A model generated the notes under the pieces. The model searched no databases. It worked only from the letters and a program-made list of their open reading frames with translations, and was not told the DNA's origin. The position numbers were made by a program, and so were the translations under genes. From Caryophanales bacterium UBA5732 (GTDB lineage: Bacteria > Bacillota_I > Bacilli_A > Izemoplasmatales > Hujiaoplasmataceae): a DNA stretch of 14,136 bases. The stretch spans positions 1-14,136 of the forward strand of contig DIGC01000014.1 in assembly GCA_002419445.1 (NCBI GenBank), in the 5' to 3' direction. Positions 1-6,853 of this stretch are shown here, one piece after another; the stretch's first letter is position 1, and each line of letters starts with the position of its first letter.

Positions 1-2
1 GA

Positions 3-914
3 CATATAATTAGTCAAAAAGTTGACGATATGATTGGCGATATTAATATGAAACATAGTGAATCAGATACAGTGATTGTTACTGACTCTATAGCTGATAT
101 CAATCAAGATTTATTAAAAGAAAATAATGTAGTTGTTATACCTTTAAATATAAATGTTGATAATGTCTCATATTATGATAAATTGACAATTAATAATGAT
201 ATTCTCTTTAACTTGATTGAAAACAGTTTAGAATATCCGACAACCTCTACTCCGACAATAAAATTTATTAATGATTTGTTTTCTAAACTGTTATTAAGTT
301 ATAAAAACATCCTTTATATCGGCGTTTCAAGTAAATTAAGCGCAACACATAATGTGATTAAAAAAGAAGTTGATCAATTAGTTGCTAAAGGGAAGAATAT
401 CAGAATAGTTGATACATTAACTAATTCAGTAACACAAGGGTTACTAGTAAAAAAAGCTATTGATTTATTTAAATCAGGAAAAACAATTGAACAAATAGAA
501 GAAACTCTCAATCAGGAAAAGGATAAAACCGAGATTTTAGTTTGTTTGGAAACTTTTAAGTACGCGATGATGAGCGGAAGATTACCTAAAGCGGTTGGAA
601 AAATTGGCATGTTCTTTGGTATAAGACCGATAATGTCGATTGATAAAAACGGCAAAGACGCTGCTTTTGGTTTTGGGCTATCACAAAAAGCGATAACTAA
701 AAAAATCGTAAAACACGTTAAAAGTGATTTGAAAAATAAAGGCATTGAAAGTTATGCTTTAATTCATTGTTTAAACGAAGAGTTGTTAAATGAATATATT
801 GGTTTGTTCACGGAAATAATTGGTAAGAAACCAGAATTCCTTGCGGAAGTATCAAGTGCAACAGCGATACATAGTGGTAAAGGTTCTGTAGCAATTGGTT
901 ATATAAAAAAATAA
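3..914 (+). CDS. DegV family (FakB-like) fatty-acid-binding protein, 5' end outside window
   Basis: DegV/FakB proteins bind a fatty acid and, with the DAK2-domain kinase FakA, present it for phosphorylation and phospholipid synthesis. The whole DegV fold is here: an N-terminal IVTDSIADI strand, a TSTPT motif (family TSxPT), the YIGVSSKLSATHN helix, the IRIVDTLTNS strand, and the LETFKYAMMSGRLPKAVGK and IRPIMSI segments. The C-terminal half ends in SVAIGYIKK. ATGs exist at 30 and 48, but neither has a ribosome binding site, and the frame is open back to base 3 with no stop (HIISQKVDD before the first Met). I therefore infer that the protein starts upstream, perhaps as a fusion to a DAK2-type domain. 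The next gene follows after 12 bases, so the two are probably cotranscribed. The family call is firm; the fusion is inference. Confidence 0.88.
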   Translation, partial: HIISQKVDDMIGDINMKHSESDTVIVTDSIADINQDLLKENNVVVIPLNINVDNVSYYDKLTINNDILFNLIENSLEYPTTSTPTIKFINDLFSKLLLSYKNILYIGVSSKLSATHNVIKKEVDQLVAKGKNIRIVDTLTNSVTQGLLVKKAIDLFKSGKTIEQIEETLNQEKDKTEILVCLETFKYAMMSGRLPKAVGKIGMFFGIRPIMSIDKNGKDAAFGFGLSQKAITKKIVKHVKSDLKNKGIESYALIHCLNEELLNEYIGLFTEIIGKKPEFLAEVSSATAIHSGKGSVAIGYIKK

Positions 915-926
915 GGAGTTGAAATT

Positions 927-1703
927 ATGGGAGTTGAATTAGCAGCGTTAATTATTTTAGGTTATTTTTTAGTATTTTTTGTCATAGCTACCATCATCAA
1001 AAACAACAGTATCGTTGATATCGGCTGGGGATTAGGCTTTGTTGTAACAGCTTGGATTATATTTTTTATTAAGGCTGACTTTACTATCGCAAAGATTATT
1101 CCTAATATTTTAGTCAGTTTATGGGGATTAAGACTTTTCTACCATATTCTAAAAAGAAATATTTTTGTTGAGGAAGATTTCCGCTATAAAAAATGGCGTG
1201 AAGATTGGGGTAAATGGGTAGTCCCACGAGCTTTTCTTCAAGTGTTTATGTTACAAGGGTTATTTATGTTTGTTGTAGGTATTGGCGTTTTTTGGATTAA
1301 TACTACAACCTTTACTCAAGAGTTAGAAACAATCAATATTATCTTGATAGTAATCGGTGCTTTAATTTGGTTGTTTGGATATTATTTTGAAGTTGTCGGA
1401 GACCGTCAATTAAAAATGCATATAGCTAATAAGAACAAGACACAAAAATTAATGACTACAGGTTTATGGAAATATACAAGACATCCAAATTATTTTGGTG
1501 AAGCTGTAATGTGGTGGGGGTTATTTGTGATTGTTTTAGCTATGCCTTCAACTGAATTTTGGAAATATCTCGCCGTTATAAGTCCGGTAGTAATAACTTA
1601 TCTATTGAGATTTGTCAGCGGCGTTCCTATGCTAGAGAAAAAGATGAAACAAAATCCTGGATGGGATGAGTACGCTAGAGTCACTAACGCTTTTATTCCA
1701 TAG
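927..1703 (+). CDS. DUF1295 family membrane protein (steroid 5-alpha-reductase-like fold)
   Basis: Integral membrane protein of 258 residues with about six hydrophobic segments. The diagnostic motifs of DUF1295, in the steroid 5-alpha-reductase/isoprenylcysteine methyltransferase superfamily, are visible: NNSIVDIGWGLGF near residue 26, EDFRYKKWREDWG near 82, FEVVGDRQLKMH near 154, and the C-terminal GLWKYTRHPNYFGE block near 180, which in relatives binds the nucleotide cofactor. The substrate is unknown; the family is usually described as acting on lipids or steroid-like compounds. The start is well supported by AAGGAG shortly before the ATG. The gene sits between degV and a photolyase gene whose start lies 17 bases after this stop, so it belongs to the same transcription unit. 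Family assignment is confident; the reaction is not known. Confidence 0.88.
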   Translation: MGVELAALIILGYFLVFFVIATIIKNNSIVDIGWGLGFVVTAWIIFFIKADFTIAKIIPNILVSLWGLRLFYHILKRNIFVEEDFRYKKWREDWGKWVVPRAFLQVFMLQGLFMFVVGIGVFWINTTTFTQELETINIILIVIGALIWLFGYYFEVVGDRQLKMHIANKNKTQKLMTTGLWKYTRHPNYFGEAVMWWGLFVIVLAMPSTEFWKYLAVISPVVITYLLRFVSGVPMLEKKMKQNPGWDEYARVTNAFIP

Positions 1704-1719
1704 AAACCTAAAAAATAAA

Positions 1720-2961
1720 ATGAGTAGAATAACTCAAGTATTTGATTATGACAATAGTCATGATAAATGCATTTATTTAATGACGAAGTCTTTTAGAATT
1801 CATAATAACTATAGTTTGTACGAAGCGATAAATTACGCTGAAACAAAAAGCTTAGAGCTTGCGATATATATTGTTGAAGCGTATGAAGAAAATCCTGAAA
1901 ATCTAAAGTACTTTAAAAAAATGGTTGAAGACCTTCCTCTTCGGCTTAAAGAATTTTCTTCGATTATCGCTTATAAAAAAAGAGATGAAATTACTGAAGA
2001 TTTACTCGCCGATGCAAATACTATTTTTGTAGATAAAGCATACTTAAGATTCGATTTGGATTTTTATGAAAAAGTAAAAATGATTGCTTATAAAAAAAGT
2101 AAAAATCTTTTTACAGTTGAAGCCAATGTTTTCGTTCCGGTGAATGTAGCTTCTAATAAAGAAGAATATTCTGCTAAAACTATAAGAAATAAGATTAATT
2201 CAAAACTCGGCGAGTATCGTGATGAACGTCTAGTTGATCATGATTTAACGAAAGCAGAAGGATTAGCATTCACAGTTCTTAAAGATTTTATTAACAAGAA
2301 ACTAAATTATTATCATCTTCATAATGACCCTTCTTTAGATTATACTTCATCAATAAGTCCTTATTTGAAATTTGGTTTTATTTCTCCCGTGACAATCTAT
2401 AATAAGATTTCTAGTATCAAAACGGAAAATTCGGAAGCTTTTCTAGAAGAACTGATTATCAGAAGAGAATTAGCTTATAATTTTGTCTATTACAACCCAA
2501 CCTATGATGATTTTAATTATATGACATATGATTGGGCTTATAGAACAATGAATCATCACGTTAATGATGAGAGAGAGTATATCTATACCAAAGAAGATTA
2601 TATTAACTATAGAACTCATGATCCATATTTCAACGCCGCCATGAAGGAAATGATTTATTTAGGCAAAATGAACTCTTATATGAGAATGTATTGGTGCAAG
2701 AAAATAATTGAATGGTCTAAAACTTATCAAGAAGCTTATCGGATAGCGATTGAATTAAATAATTTTTATTTTTTGGATGGATTAACACCAAATGGGTATT
2801 GTGGCGTAGCTTGGTGCTTTGGAAAGCATGATCGAGCTTGGACTGAAAGACCGATTTTTGGAAAACTAAGATATATGAATGCGAATGGTCTAGAAAGAAA
2901 ATTTAATATTTCAGATTATGTTAAGAAAATGGATAATGAAGAAGAGAGGATAAAAAAATGA
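1720..2961 (+). CDS. phr: Class II CPD deoxyribodipyrimidine photolyase
   Basis: Blue-light-dependent FAD enzyme that splits cyclobutane pyrimidine dimers. Length (413 residues from 1720) is typical, if a little short, for class II. The N-terminal antenna-type domain contains CIYLMTKSFRIHNNYSLYEA. The C-terminal FAD/DNA-binding domain carries class II hallmarks: RREL at about 248, W272 in WAYRTMNHH, THDPYFNAAMKEM at 299, GKMNSYMRMYWCKKIIEW at 315, then LDGLTPNGYCG, AWCFGKHDRAWTERPIFGK and LRYM. An upstream in-frame ATG at 1666 would overlap the DUF1295 gene by 38 bases. I prefer 1720 because the family alignment begins there, though neither start has a convincing ribosome binding site. Translation is probably coupled to the upstream gene. 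The stop overlaps the next ATG (ATGA). Class is inferred from motif spacing. Confidence 0.93.
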   Translation: MSRITQVFDYDNSHDKCIYLMTKSFRIHNNYSLYEAINYAETKSLELAIYIVEAYEENPENLKYFKKMVEDLPLRLKEFSSIIAYKKRDEITEDLLADANTIFVDKAYLRFDLDFYEKVKMIAYKKSKNLFTVEANVFVPVNVASNKEEYSAKTIRNKINSKLGEYRDERLVDHDLTKAEGLAFTVLKDFINKKLNYYHLHNDPSLDYTSSISPYLKFGFISPVTIYNKISSIKTENSEAFLEELIIRRELAYNFVYYNPTYDDFNYMTYDWAYRTMNHHVNDEREYIYTKEDYINYRTHDPYFNAAMKEMIYLGKMNSYMRMYWCKKIIEWSKTYQEAYRIAIELNNFYFLDGLTPNGYCGVAWCFGKHDRAWTERPIFGKLRYMNANGLERKFNISDYVKKMDNEEERIKK

Positions 2962-3353
2962 ATTTTTTCAAAATGTATTTAATTGCTTTTGTAGTGTTTT
3001 TGGCTATTGACGCTTTATGGTTAGGATTGGTAGCGCCGAAATTCTATAAGAGCCAAATTGGCCACTTGATGGCTGAAAAACCGAATTTTGTAGCTGCTGG
3101 TATTTTTTATTTGTTATTTATAGTCGGTCTTGTTTATTTTATAAAACCAGAAATTGACGCTGGTGAACTTGGAAAAGCCGTGTTAGCGGGAGCGATATTT
3201 GGTTTTATGGCTTATGCTACTTATGACTTAACTAATTTAGCCACATTGAAAGATTGGCCGATCACAGTCACAATCGTTGATTTAATTTGGGGAACTTTCC
3301 TTTCAAGCACTATCACTTTGTTAACTTATTTGATTTATCATTGGATTTGGTAA
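2958..3353 (+). CDS. DUF2177 family membrane protein
   Basis: 131-residue protein with four predicted membrane helices: residues about 4-25, 45-63, 72-92 and 104-128. It matches the DUF2177 pattern, with an AIDALWLGLVAPKFYK start, a FGFMAYATYDLTNLATL block and the closing WPITVTIVDLIWGTFLSS. The function of the family is unknown. Its start overlaps the photolyase stop by four bases (ATGA) and is preceded by GAGAGGA, a clear sign of translational coupling. Co-occurrence of DUF2177 with photolyase and DUF1295 genes is, from memory, seen in light-induced clusters of other bacteria, which suggests a membrane role in light or oxidative stress. That role is inference. Confidence 0.88.
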   Translation: MNFFKMYLIAFVVFLAIDALWLGLVAPKFYKSQIGHLMAEKPNFVAAGIFYLLFIVGLVYFIKPEIDAGELGKAVLAGAIFGFMAYATYDLTNLATLKDWPITVTIVDLIWGTFLSSTITLLTYLIYHWIW

Positions 3354-3359
3354 TTTTCA

Positions 3360-3776
3360 ATGAAGTTATTTAATTTGATTCTAGTTTTAAATAAATTAGA
3401 AGATAAGGTTCTGATGTGTTTTCGGTCTAAAGAACCATATTTTGGTAAATATAATCTTGTTGGCGGTAAAATTGAAAACGGCGAAGATTATCTGATTAGT
3501 GCTTATCGAGAACTCTTTGAAGAAACTGGCATTACTGCGGACGACATCGAGTTACAACCATTTATTGATTTTAATTGGCACCCTATTGACATGAAAATGA
3601 TGGTTTTTATTGGCAAACTTGATAAAGATGTAGTTCTTGTCAAAGAAGTACATGAGCTATTATGGGTTGATATTAATGAAAACTTTTTTGACAGCACCAA
3701 GTATGCCGGTGAAGGTAATATCGGTCACATGATTGAAATCTATAAACAACACCGTAATATAATGTTTAAAGATTAG
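3360..3776 (+). CDS. Nudix hydrolase (MutT/8-oxo-dGTPase-like)
   Basis: 138-residue single-domain Nudix protein. The complete Nudix box (G-x5-E-x7-REUxEExGU) runs from residue 36 to 58, with G36, E42, R50, E51, E54, E55 and G57 present, so the divalent-metal site is intact. It is preceded by LVGGK. Such enzymes hydrolyse nucleoside diphosphates linked to another moiety; the LNKLEDKVLMCFR start and a VHELLWVDI segment resemble the MutT/8-oxo-dGTPase type, but substrate cannot be read from sequence. The ATG lies six bases after the DUF2177 stop and has no ribosome binding site, so re-initiation after the upstream gene is likely. It is the last gene of the operon: its TAG lies inside the terminator stem. 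With the photolyase it makes a DNA-damage pair. Confidence 0.9.
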   Translation: MKLFNLILVLNKLEDKVLMCFRSKEPYFGKYNLVGGKIENGEDYLISAYRELFEETGITADDIELQPFIDFNWHPIDMKMMVFIGKLDKDVVLVKEVHELLWVDINENFFDSTKYAGEGNIGHMIEIYKQHRNIMFKD

Positions 3777-3803
3777 AGAATAGCCTTCTCTAATCTTTTT
3801 TTC
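3771..3803 (+). terminator. Intrinsic terminator of the photolyase operon
   Basis: A perfect 10-bp stem, GATTAGAGAA (3771-3780) with TTCTCTAATC (3786-3795), encloses a five-base loop and is followed at once by seven T residues. The stop codon of the Nudix gene (3774-3776) is inside the left arm. Only the + direction has a T-run, so it terminates the upstream operon. Confidence 0.93.
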
Positions 3804-3816
3804 ATTTAAGATTCCG

Positions 3817-3845
3817 TTTACTTCAAAAGCCTTTTATAGTATAAT
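3817..3845 (+). promoter_or_regulatory. Promoter for the tryptophanase-arginine deiminase operon
   Basis: A TTTACT -35 (four of six matches to TTGACA) and a perfect TATAAT -10 (3840-3845) are separated by 17 bases. The promoter lies just after the preceding terminator and about 55 bases before the ATG at 3900. The leader between is short, with only a weak GGTT/AACC hairpin, and holds no room for a TnaC-type leader peptide. A strong AGAAGGAG site (3883-3890) serves the first gene. Confidence 0.82.
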
Positions 3846-3899
3846 TGATAAAGTAAGAAAGGGTTTTCATAACCTAAAAATTAGAAGGAGATATTTATC

Positions 3900-5282
3900 A
3901 TGACGAATTACTCATTACCTCCATTTAGAATCAAAATGGTTGAGCCAATTAAATTAATTTCGCGCGAAGAAAGAGAAGAAAGGCTAAAACAAGCAGGTTT
4001 TAATCCTTTTAGATTAAAATCAGAAGACGTTTTTATCGATTTACTTACTGATTCTGGAACTGGGGCGATGTCTCATTTTCAGTGGGCGGCGTTGATGATG
4101 GGAGATGAAGCTTATGCCGGTTCAAGAAGTTTCTATCGGCTTGAAAAAACAGTAAAAGAAATTACCGGATATAAATATGTAATTCCAGTGCATCAAGGCA
4201 GAGGAGCTGAACAAGTTGTTTTACCAAATTTGATTAAAAAACCTGGTATGTTTGTCATCTCCAATATTCATTTTGATACTACTAGAGCACATGTTGAAAT
4301 TGCAGGCGGTAGAGCGTTGGACTGTGTTTGTAAAGAGTGCTTTGACTTAGAATTGGACTATCCTTTTAAAGGCAACTTCGACATATTAGGACTCAAGGAG
4401 ATTATTAAAGAAAAAGGCAAAGAGAATGTCGCTGCGATTATTATGACAATCACTAATAATTCCGCTGGCGGTCAACCTGTTTCTCTAGAAAACATGAAGC
4501 AAGTCAATAAAATTGCTAGAGAGAATAATATACCAGTAGTTATTGATGGAGCTCGATATGCAGAAAACTCATATTTCATCAAGCTTAGAGAAAATGGTTA
4601 TCAAAATAAAACTGTTAAAGAAATAGCCTTAGAAACATTTTCTTTAGCAGATGTATTTTTAATGAGCAGTAAAAAAGATGGGCTAGTAAATATTGGTGGT
4701 GTAATTGCTATAAAAGATAGCGAAGAATTATTTAGGCTATGCCAAGTAAGGGTTATTCCGATGGAAGGATTCCCTACTTATGGTGGACTTTCCGGTAGAG
4801 ATATGGATGCTTTAGCAGTAGGGCTATTAGAAGCGTTAGAAGAAGATTATTTGCAGTATCGACTTGATGAAGTAAGATATCTAGGAGATAAACTTAGAGC
4901 CGGAGGAGTCCCTATCCAATACCCGACCGGTGGTCATGCGGTATTTGTTGACTGTGGTGCAATATGTCCACAAATTCCATATTATCAATTTCCAGCTCAA
5001 GTGGTCTGTAACGAACTCTATCTAGAAGGCGGAATTAGAGCAGTAGAAATCGGTTCTCTCTTACTAGGAAGAAATCCAGATACAAAAGAAAACATTGAAG
5101 CGGATAAGGAATTCTTAAGATTAACTATTCCGCGTAGAACTTATACATTAGAGCATTTGAATTATGTTGCTGAATGTTTGATAAAGGTTGCTCAAAGAGG
5201 GCCAAAATTAAAAGGTTTAGAGTTTGTTTACGAGTCTCCAATTTTGAGGCACTTTACGGCTGAATTTAAACCGATTATTTAG
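3900..5282 (+). CDS. tnaA: Tryptophanase-type PLP beta-eliminating lyase
   Basis: A 460-residue member of the tryptophanase/tyrosine phenol-lyase family, which cleaves an aromatic amino acid to indole or phenol plus pyruvate and ammonia. Family motifs run the full length: SHFQWAALMMGDEAYAGSR, VIPVHQGRGAEQ, TITNNSAGGQPVS, IDGARYAENSYFIK, SSKKDGLVNIGG with the PLP lysine at K259, PMEGFPTYGGLSGRDM, and R407 in RLTIPRR for the substrate carboxylate. As I recall the specificity positions, tyrosine phenol-lyase has Thr124, Arg381 and Phe448, while tryptophanase has Asp, a hydrophobic residue and His. Here they are D126 (HFDTT), I384 (VEIG) and H451 (LRHF), so tryptophanase is favoured. Some other stretches (PMEGF, GRDM) look more phenol-lyase-like, so activity on tyrosine is not excluded. 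A well-placed ribosome binding site supports the start. Arginine deiminase follows 12 bases downstream. Confidence 0.85.
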   Translation: MTNYSLPPFRIKMVEPIKLISREEREERLKQAGFNPFRLKSEDVFIDLLTDSGTGAMSHFQWAALMMGDEAYAGSRSFYRLEKTVKEITGYKYVIPVHQGRGAEQVVLPNLIKKPGMFVISNIHFDTTRAHVEIAGGRALDCVCKECFDLELDYPFKGNFDILGLKEIIKEKGKENVAAIIMTITNNSAGGQPVSLENMKQVNKIARENNIPVVIDGARYAENSYFIKLRENGYQNKTVKEIALETFSLADVFLMSSKKDGLVNIGGVIAIKDSEELFRLCQVRVIPMEGFPTYGGLSGRDMDALAVGLLEALEEDYLQYRLDEVRYLGDKLRAGGVPIQYPTGGHAVFVDCGAICPQIPYYQFPAQVVCNELYLEGGIRAVEIGSLLLGRNPDTKENIEADKEFLRLTIPRRTYTLEHLNYVAECLIKVAQRGPKLKGLEFVYESPILRHFTAEFKPII

Positions 5283-5294
5283 AAAGGAGACTAT

Positions 5295-6521
5295 ATGAGT
5301 TTGCTAAATGTTACATCCGAAATTGGAGAATTAAAAAAAGTATTATTGCATAGACCGGGAAGAGAATTAGAAAATTTGACTCCAAAATGGTTAAATCAAC
5401 TATTATTTGATGATATTCCTTGGTTAGATCTAGCTCAAAAAGAACATGATGCTTTTGCGGATATTTTTAGAGAAAATGGCGTGGAAGTATTATATCTTGT
5501 TGATTTAGTGGCTGAAGCTTTAAATTCTTCAAAGGAAATCAAAGAACGATTTATTAACCAATTTATTGAAGAGGCTTCAATTACTAGCGATACTTTAAAG
5601 ATCCTAATTTTTAAGTATTTGAATTCAATGAAGAAAACCAAAGATATGATTAGCGTAACCATGGCTGGTATAAGAAAGGATGAAGTTCCTAATTTTACAA
5701 AAAGAACTTTGTCTGATTATATTAGAGATTATCCATTTGTTACAGATCCTATGCCGAATTTATATTTTACCAGAGATCCATTCTCCATAATAAATAATGG
5801 TGTATCTATCTCCAAAATGTTTTCTGTTACACGTTCTCGTGAAACAATCTATGGCGAATATATTTTCAAGTATCATCCGCTATACGGTAATACTGAGATA
5901 CCTCATTTTTATAATCGACGAATGGTACCTACGCTTGAAGGCGGAGATATTTTAGTTCTATCAAAAAAAATATTGGCAGTTGGAGTATCGGAGAGAACAC
6001 ATCCGGCGGCGATTGAAAGATTAGCTAAAAATTTATTTTACTTCAATAAAACGGACTACGAAATTGTTTTAGCTTTTGATATTCCTAAAAGCCGGGCATT
6101 TATGCATTTAGACACCGTCTTTACTCAAGTGGATTACGATAAATTTTTGATTCATCAAGAATTAAGACACGAAATCAAAGCTTATGAAATAACAAGATCA
6201 GAAACACAAAAAAACAAACTAAATGTTTTACCAATTGAAGGTAAACTAGATGAAATTTTATCGAAATATTTAAGTAGAAAAATCACTTTAATTCCTTGCG
6301 GTGGTGAAGACGATCCCGTAGCTAGCGATAGAGAACAATGGAATGATGGAGCGAATACAATTGTAATCAGACCAGGGGAAGTAATTGTTTACGAAAGAAA
6401 TCATATAACGAATAAATTATTGGAACAATATGGAATTAAAATACATAAAATGCCTTCCAGTGAGTTATCTAGGGGTCGAGGCGGCCCGAGATGTATGTCG
6501 ATGCCTTTTGTAAGAGAATAG
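5295..6521 (+). CDS. arcA: Arginine deiminase
   Basis: Cytoplasmic enzyme converting L-arginine to citrulline and ammonia, first step of the ADI pathway that yields ATP and alkalinises the cell. The 408 residues match the family length, and all core motifs are present: LKKVLLHRPGRELENLTP near the N-terminus, D161 in YFTRDPF, E215 in LEGGD, H271 and D273 in MHLDTVFTQVD, and the catalytic cysteine C400 in RGRGGPRCMSMP. AGAAAGGAG precedes the ATG. It is the second gene after the tryptophanase-type lyase, with 12 bases between, so they are cotranscribed. No ornithine carbamoyltransferase, carbamate kinase or arginine/ornithine antiporter lies in this window, so the rest of the pathway must be elsewhere or absent. 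No terminator follows; the next promoter begins at the base after the stop. Confidence 0.97.
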   Translation: MSLLNVTSEIGELKKVLLHRPGRELENLTPKWLNQLLFDDIPWLDLAQKEHDAFADIFRENGVEVLYLVDLVAEALNSSKEIKERFINQFIEEASITSDTLKILIFKYLNSMKKTKDMISVTMAGIRKDEVPNFTKRTLSDYIRDYPFVTDPMPNLYFTRDPFSIINNGVSISKMFSVTRSRETIYGEYIFKYHPLYGNTEIPHFYNRRMVPTLEGGDILVLSKKILAVGVSERTHPAAIERLAKNLFYFNKTDYEIVLAFDIPKSRAFMHLDTVFTQVDYDKFLIHQELRHEIKAYEITRSETQKNKLNVLPIEGKLDEILSKYLSRKITLIPCGGEDDPVASDREQWNDGANTIVIRPGEVIVYERNHITNKLLEQYGIKIHKMPSSELSRGRGGPRCMSMPFVRE

Positions 6522-6549
6522 TTGACAGATAATTTTAAAGTGGTATAAT
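6522..6549 (+). promoter_or_regulatory. Near-consensus extended -10 promoter of the NifX-Mrp operon
   Basis: A perfect TTGACA (-35, 6522-6527) and a perfect TATAAT (-10, 6544-6549) are 16 bases apart, and the -10 carries the TGG extension (TGGTATAAT). It is the strongest-looking promoter of the window. It starts immediately after the arginine deiminase stop codon, with no terminator in between. The expected transcription start is near 6556. Confidence 0.9.
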
Positions 6550-6562
6550 TAAATTGAAGTTA

Positions 6563-6576
6563 TTGACATATGTCAA
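6563..6576. promoter_or_regulatory. 14-bp perfect palindrome, probable operator of CRP/FNR type
   Basis: TTGACATATGTCAA is its own reverse complement. It has the shape TTGAC-N4-GTCAA, close to the FNR box (TTGAT-N4-ATCAA). It lies about 7 to 20 bases after the expected transcription start and directly before the ribosome binding site of the DUF5320 gene, a position where a bound protein would repress. The palindrome is seen directly; the regulator family is inference, and no regulator gene lies in the window. Confidence 0.6.
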
Positions 6577-6594
6577 AAAAACGGAGGTGATATT

Positions 6595-6801
6595 ATGCCA
6601 AGAAGAGATGGTACAGGTCCTAATGGTTTAGGTGCTTTAACCGGAAGAAGAATGGGTAGTTGCGGTAGAGGTTTAAGCAATGGGATTGGGTATGGAAGAA
6701 ACTCTCAAGTTTACTCATATCCTAAAGAAGATTTACAAAGGGAAAAAGAACTATTAGAACAAAGAATTAAAGATATTGACAAAAAAATCGAAGAAAAATA
6801 A
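6595..6801 (+). CDS. DUF5320 family small protein
   Basis: 68-residue protein in two parts: a Gly/Arg-rich N-terminus (MPRRDGTGPNGLGALTGRRMG, with a single Cys in GSCGRG) and a charged C-terminal helix from about residue 46 to 68 that looks like a short coiled coil. The PxxDGTGPxGxGxxTGRxMG pattern is typical of DUF5320 proteins, which are common beside NifX/NifB-like and Mrp-type ATPase genes in anaerobes. Function is unknown. ACGGAGGTGAT is an almost ideal ribosome binding site, so high expression is likely. It is the first gene after the strong promoter and the palindrome, and is separated from the NifX-like gene by a hairpin. Confidence 0.85.
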   Translation: MPRRDGTGPNGLGALTGRRMGSCGRGLSNGIGYGRNSQVYSYPKEDLQREKELLEQRIKDIDKKIEEK

Positions 6802-6806
6802 TAAGT

Positions 6807-6832
6807 AATAAGCGACAATTATGTCGCTTATT
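6807..6832 (+). other. Intercistronic hairpin without T-run
   Basis: A perfect 11-bp stem (AATAAGCGACA with TGTCGCTTATT) and an ATTA loop lie between the DUF5320 stop and the NifX-like gene. No T-run follows, so it is not a standard intrinsic terminator. It may stabilise the upstream DUF5320 message, mark an RNA-processing point, or attenuate expression of the downstream genes. The next ribosome binding site (AAGGAG) begins a few bases later. Confidence 0.65.
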
Positions 6833-6853
6833 GCAGTTTAAGGAGAAGAAATT

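Noticed and set aside
512..745. Reverse-strand open frame of 77 codons inside degV
   Set aside because: It is the antisense shadow of a clearly conserved gene, with no ribosome binding site and no recognisable protein. The same applies to reverse frames at 3503-3700, 5435-5662, 9558-9749 and 13474-13671.
3846..3899. Possible tnaC-type leader peptide before the tryptophanase-type gene
   Set aside because: The leader is only about 50 bases, with no short ORF containing Trp and Pro codons, so no TnaC-like attenuation is visible.
3900..5282. Tyrosine phenol-lyase as primary call
   Set aside because: The three specificity positions I can identify (D126, I384, H451) match tryptophanase rather than phenol-lyase; kept only as an alternative.
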